Shown: piece after piece, positions 63,084 to 64,000 of the stretch
How the letters are laid out: each line of letters starts with the position of its first letter
Numbering within the stretch: the stretch's first letter is position 1
From: an uncultured Pirellulaceae bacterium
GTDB lineage: Bacteria; Planctomycetota; Planctomycetia; Pirellulales; Pirellulaceae
DNA length: 64,000 nucleotides
Assembly (NCBI GenBank): GCA_937981585.1
Contig: CALJOA010000064.1
Span: 1 to 64,000, forward strand
Direction of reading: 5' to 3'
The notes under the pieces: generated by a model
Database searches by the model: none
What the model was told of the DNA's origin: nothing
Seen by the model: the letters and a program-made list of their open reading frames with translations, nothing else
Program-made: the position numbers and the translations under genes

Positions 63084-63960
63084 TACTTAGGAACTCAATC
63101 TCGATAGAAATCAGTTCGTTGAGAACCGAGCGAAAAGAAGGGCGGCGGATCGGGTCTTTGGCAAGCATTTGTTTGACGAGGCTTCCCAGGCGTCCGGGAC
63201 ATTCGCATTGTAAAACCACGAGGTCTTCGGGAATGTGGTTTCGATGGCGCTCGGCAATTTCTTCAAACGTCTGACCATCGAACGCAAATTCCTTCGCCAT
63301 TGCATGATGGATCATTGCCCCCAGTGAATACACATCACTGGCTTGGATTGCCTGATAGTTTTCCTCGAAACACTCTGGAGCACAATAGCGAGCCAGTTGA
63401 AGCTGGTCCTTAGGTAGCTCGACTTTTTCGTCAATTGCATGTGAGTGTGACCACCCGACCAAAGTGACTCGTCCGGTTCGCCCAATGAGAATGTGGGCCG
63501 GGTCCATTCCCAGATAGGCTCTGCCCTTCTCGTGCCCCGCACGGACTCCCTCCGCTGTTTGCCGCAACACCCAGAGCAAGCGAGACAGTGAAAGGTGCGG
63601 GGCTCGAGAAAGCAGACAATCCAAACTGCGGCCGTAGATCCAAGGTTGAACCAGAAAAAATGGAGCGCGGTCTAGTTCTGCGTCCAACAGCCGTATTACG
63701 TTTGGGTGACAAATCTGTTCCGTAGCCATGGCTTCGCGGCCAAGTCGGGAAATCGCGGTGGGAACCAATTCCTCGGGGAGATCAGGATTGATGACTTTGA
63801 TGACGTAGTCTTGTTGAGAATCGGTCGCCAACGTTTTGGGAGCTGCGCGAAAGATATTGTAGAATCGACCGCTACCGATAACTTGATCGCCCAGTCGCCA
63901 AACTGAAATCACGTTATTCGGGCTATCGGAATTGTCATTCACAACGTTTCTTAGATGCAT
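63061..63960 (-). CDS. Predicted serine/threonine pseudokinase
   Basis: 299 residues with an overall eukaryotic-type kinase layout: a Gly-rich loop-like VIGSGRFYNI (about 27-36), a Lys of the VAIK type (Lys55), REAM (Glu76) as alphaC Glu, HPNVIRLL, and a C-lobe with APECFE and SDVYSLGAMIHHA. The catalytic loop is degenerate: the HRD triplet is Tyr149-Leu150-Gly151, and Asn of the loop is His156; the DFG triplet is Gly169-Trp170-Ser171. Phosphotransfer is therefore unlikely. ATG 63960 is used; the gene continues to the window's right end, where nothing else is seen (63961-64000). It may bind nucleotide or act as a scaffold or sensor. Confidence 0.8.
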   Translation of the reverse strand: MHLRNVVNDNSDSPNNVISVWRLGDQVIGSGRFYNIFRAAPKTLATDSQQDYVIKVINPDLPEELVPTAISRLGREAMATEQICHPNVIRLLDAELDRAPFFLVQPWIYGRSLDCLLSRAPHLSLSRLLWVLRQTAEGVRAGHEKGRAYLGMDPAHILIGRTGRVTLVGWSHSHAIDEKVELPKDQLQLARYCAPECFEENYQAIQASDVYSLGAMIHHAMAKEFAFDGQTFEEIAERHRNHIPEDLVVLQCECPGRLGSLVKQMLAKDPIRRPSFRSVLNELISIEIEFLSNSTLIQL

Positions 63961-64000
63961 AGCTGATGTTGGAAAATGTGGCTGGCAGCGTTCTGCAGCC

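Overview
The window looks like chromosome of a marine-type planctomycete, most likely order Pirellulales. The evidence is two clusters of lineage-typical proteins (DUF1501, DUF1549/DUF1553, DUF1552, DUF1587/1592/1588 with planctomycete c-type cytochrome motifs), pilin-like proteins of a planctomycete type, a moderate GC content by eye, and many GTG/TTG starts. No plasmid, phage or CRISPR signature is present. One decayed integrase lies next to a tRNA gene.

Layout. 1-10.7 kb is housekeeping: thioredoxin reductase, a divergent Nramp-like transporter, AsnRS, a class I photolyase, a CAT-anticodon tRNA with an integrase remnant beside it, a secreted SGNH hydrolase, and a 595-residue aspartokinase with four ACT domains. 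10.8-28.7 kb is a Tad/Flp-type pilus locus: secretin CpaC, a CpaD-like lipoprotein, TadD, one pilin-like gene on the opposite strand, three tandem pilins, a polytopic membrane protein, an unrecognised protein, prepilin peptidase CpaA/TadV, CpaB, CpaF/TadA, TadB and TadC. After TadC come two unusual pilin-like genes, one fused to a LamG-like lectin domain and one with a Gly-Asn repeat tail. No CpaE/TadZ or TadE/F/G gene was seen. All six pilin-like proteins have Glu six residues after the predicted cleavage Gly, instead of the usual five.

29-43.9 kb holds a YihY/BrkB membrane protein, GTPase YchF, a secreted M28 peptidase with PA and PDZ domains, a fused E1 alpha/beta 2-oxoacid dehydrogenase with its E2, a 996-residue FAD/Fe-S D-lactate-dehydrogenase-type protein, and three proteins of unknown function. 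44.2-59.7 kb carries a PQQ-type beta-propeller protein, a DUF1592-type/DUF1552 pair, methionine aminopeptidase, FolD, and a four-gene minus-strand cluster (DUF1501, PPC-domain protein, DUF1549/DUF1553 cytochrome, WD40 cytochrome). 60-64 kb has a small glycine-zipper secreted protein, a GNAT acetyltransferase, a DUF2314 membrane protein and a predicted pseudokinase.

Most intergenic gaps hold palindromic or tandem repeats. One family with the half-site AGCCGTTTTGGCG / TAGCCACGGTT occurs at four loci, once nested inside another inverted repeat. An AACAGGAT-type palindrome occurs both alone and inside a 221-bp tandem repeat. The most original content is the pilus locus with its lectin-fused pilin.
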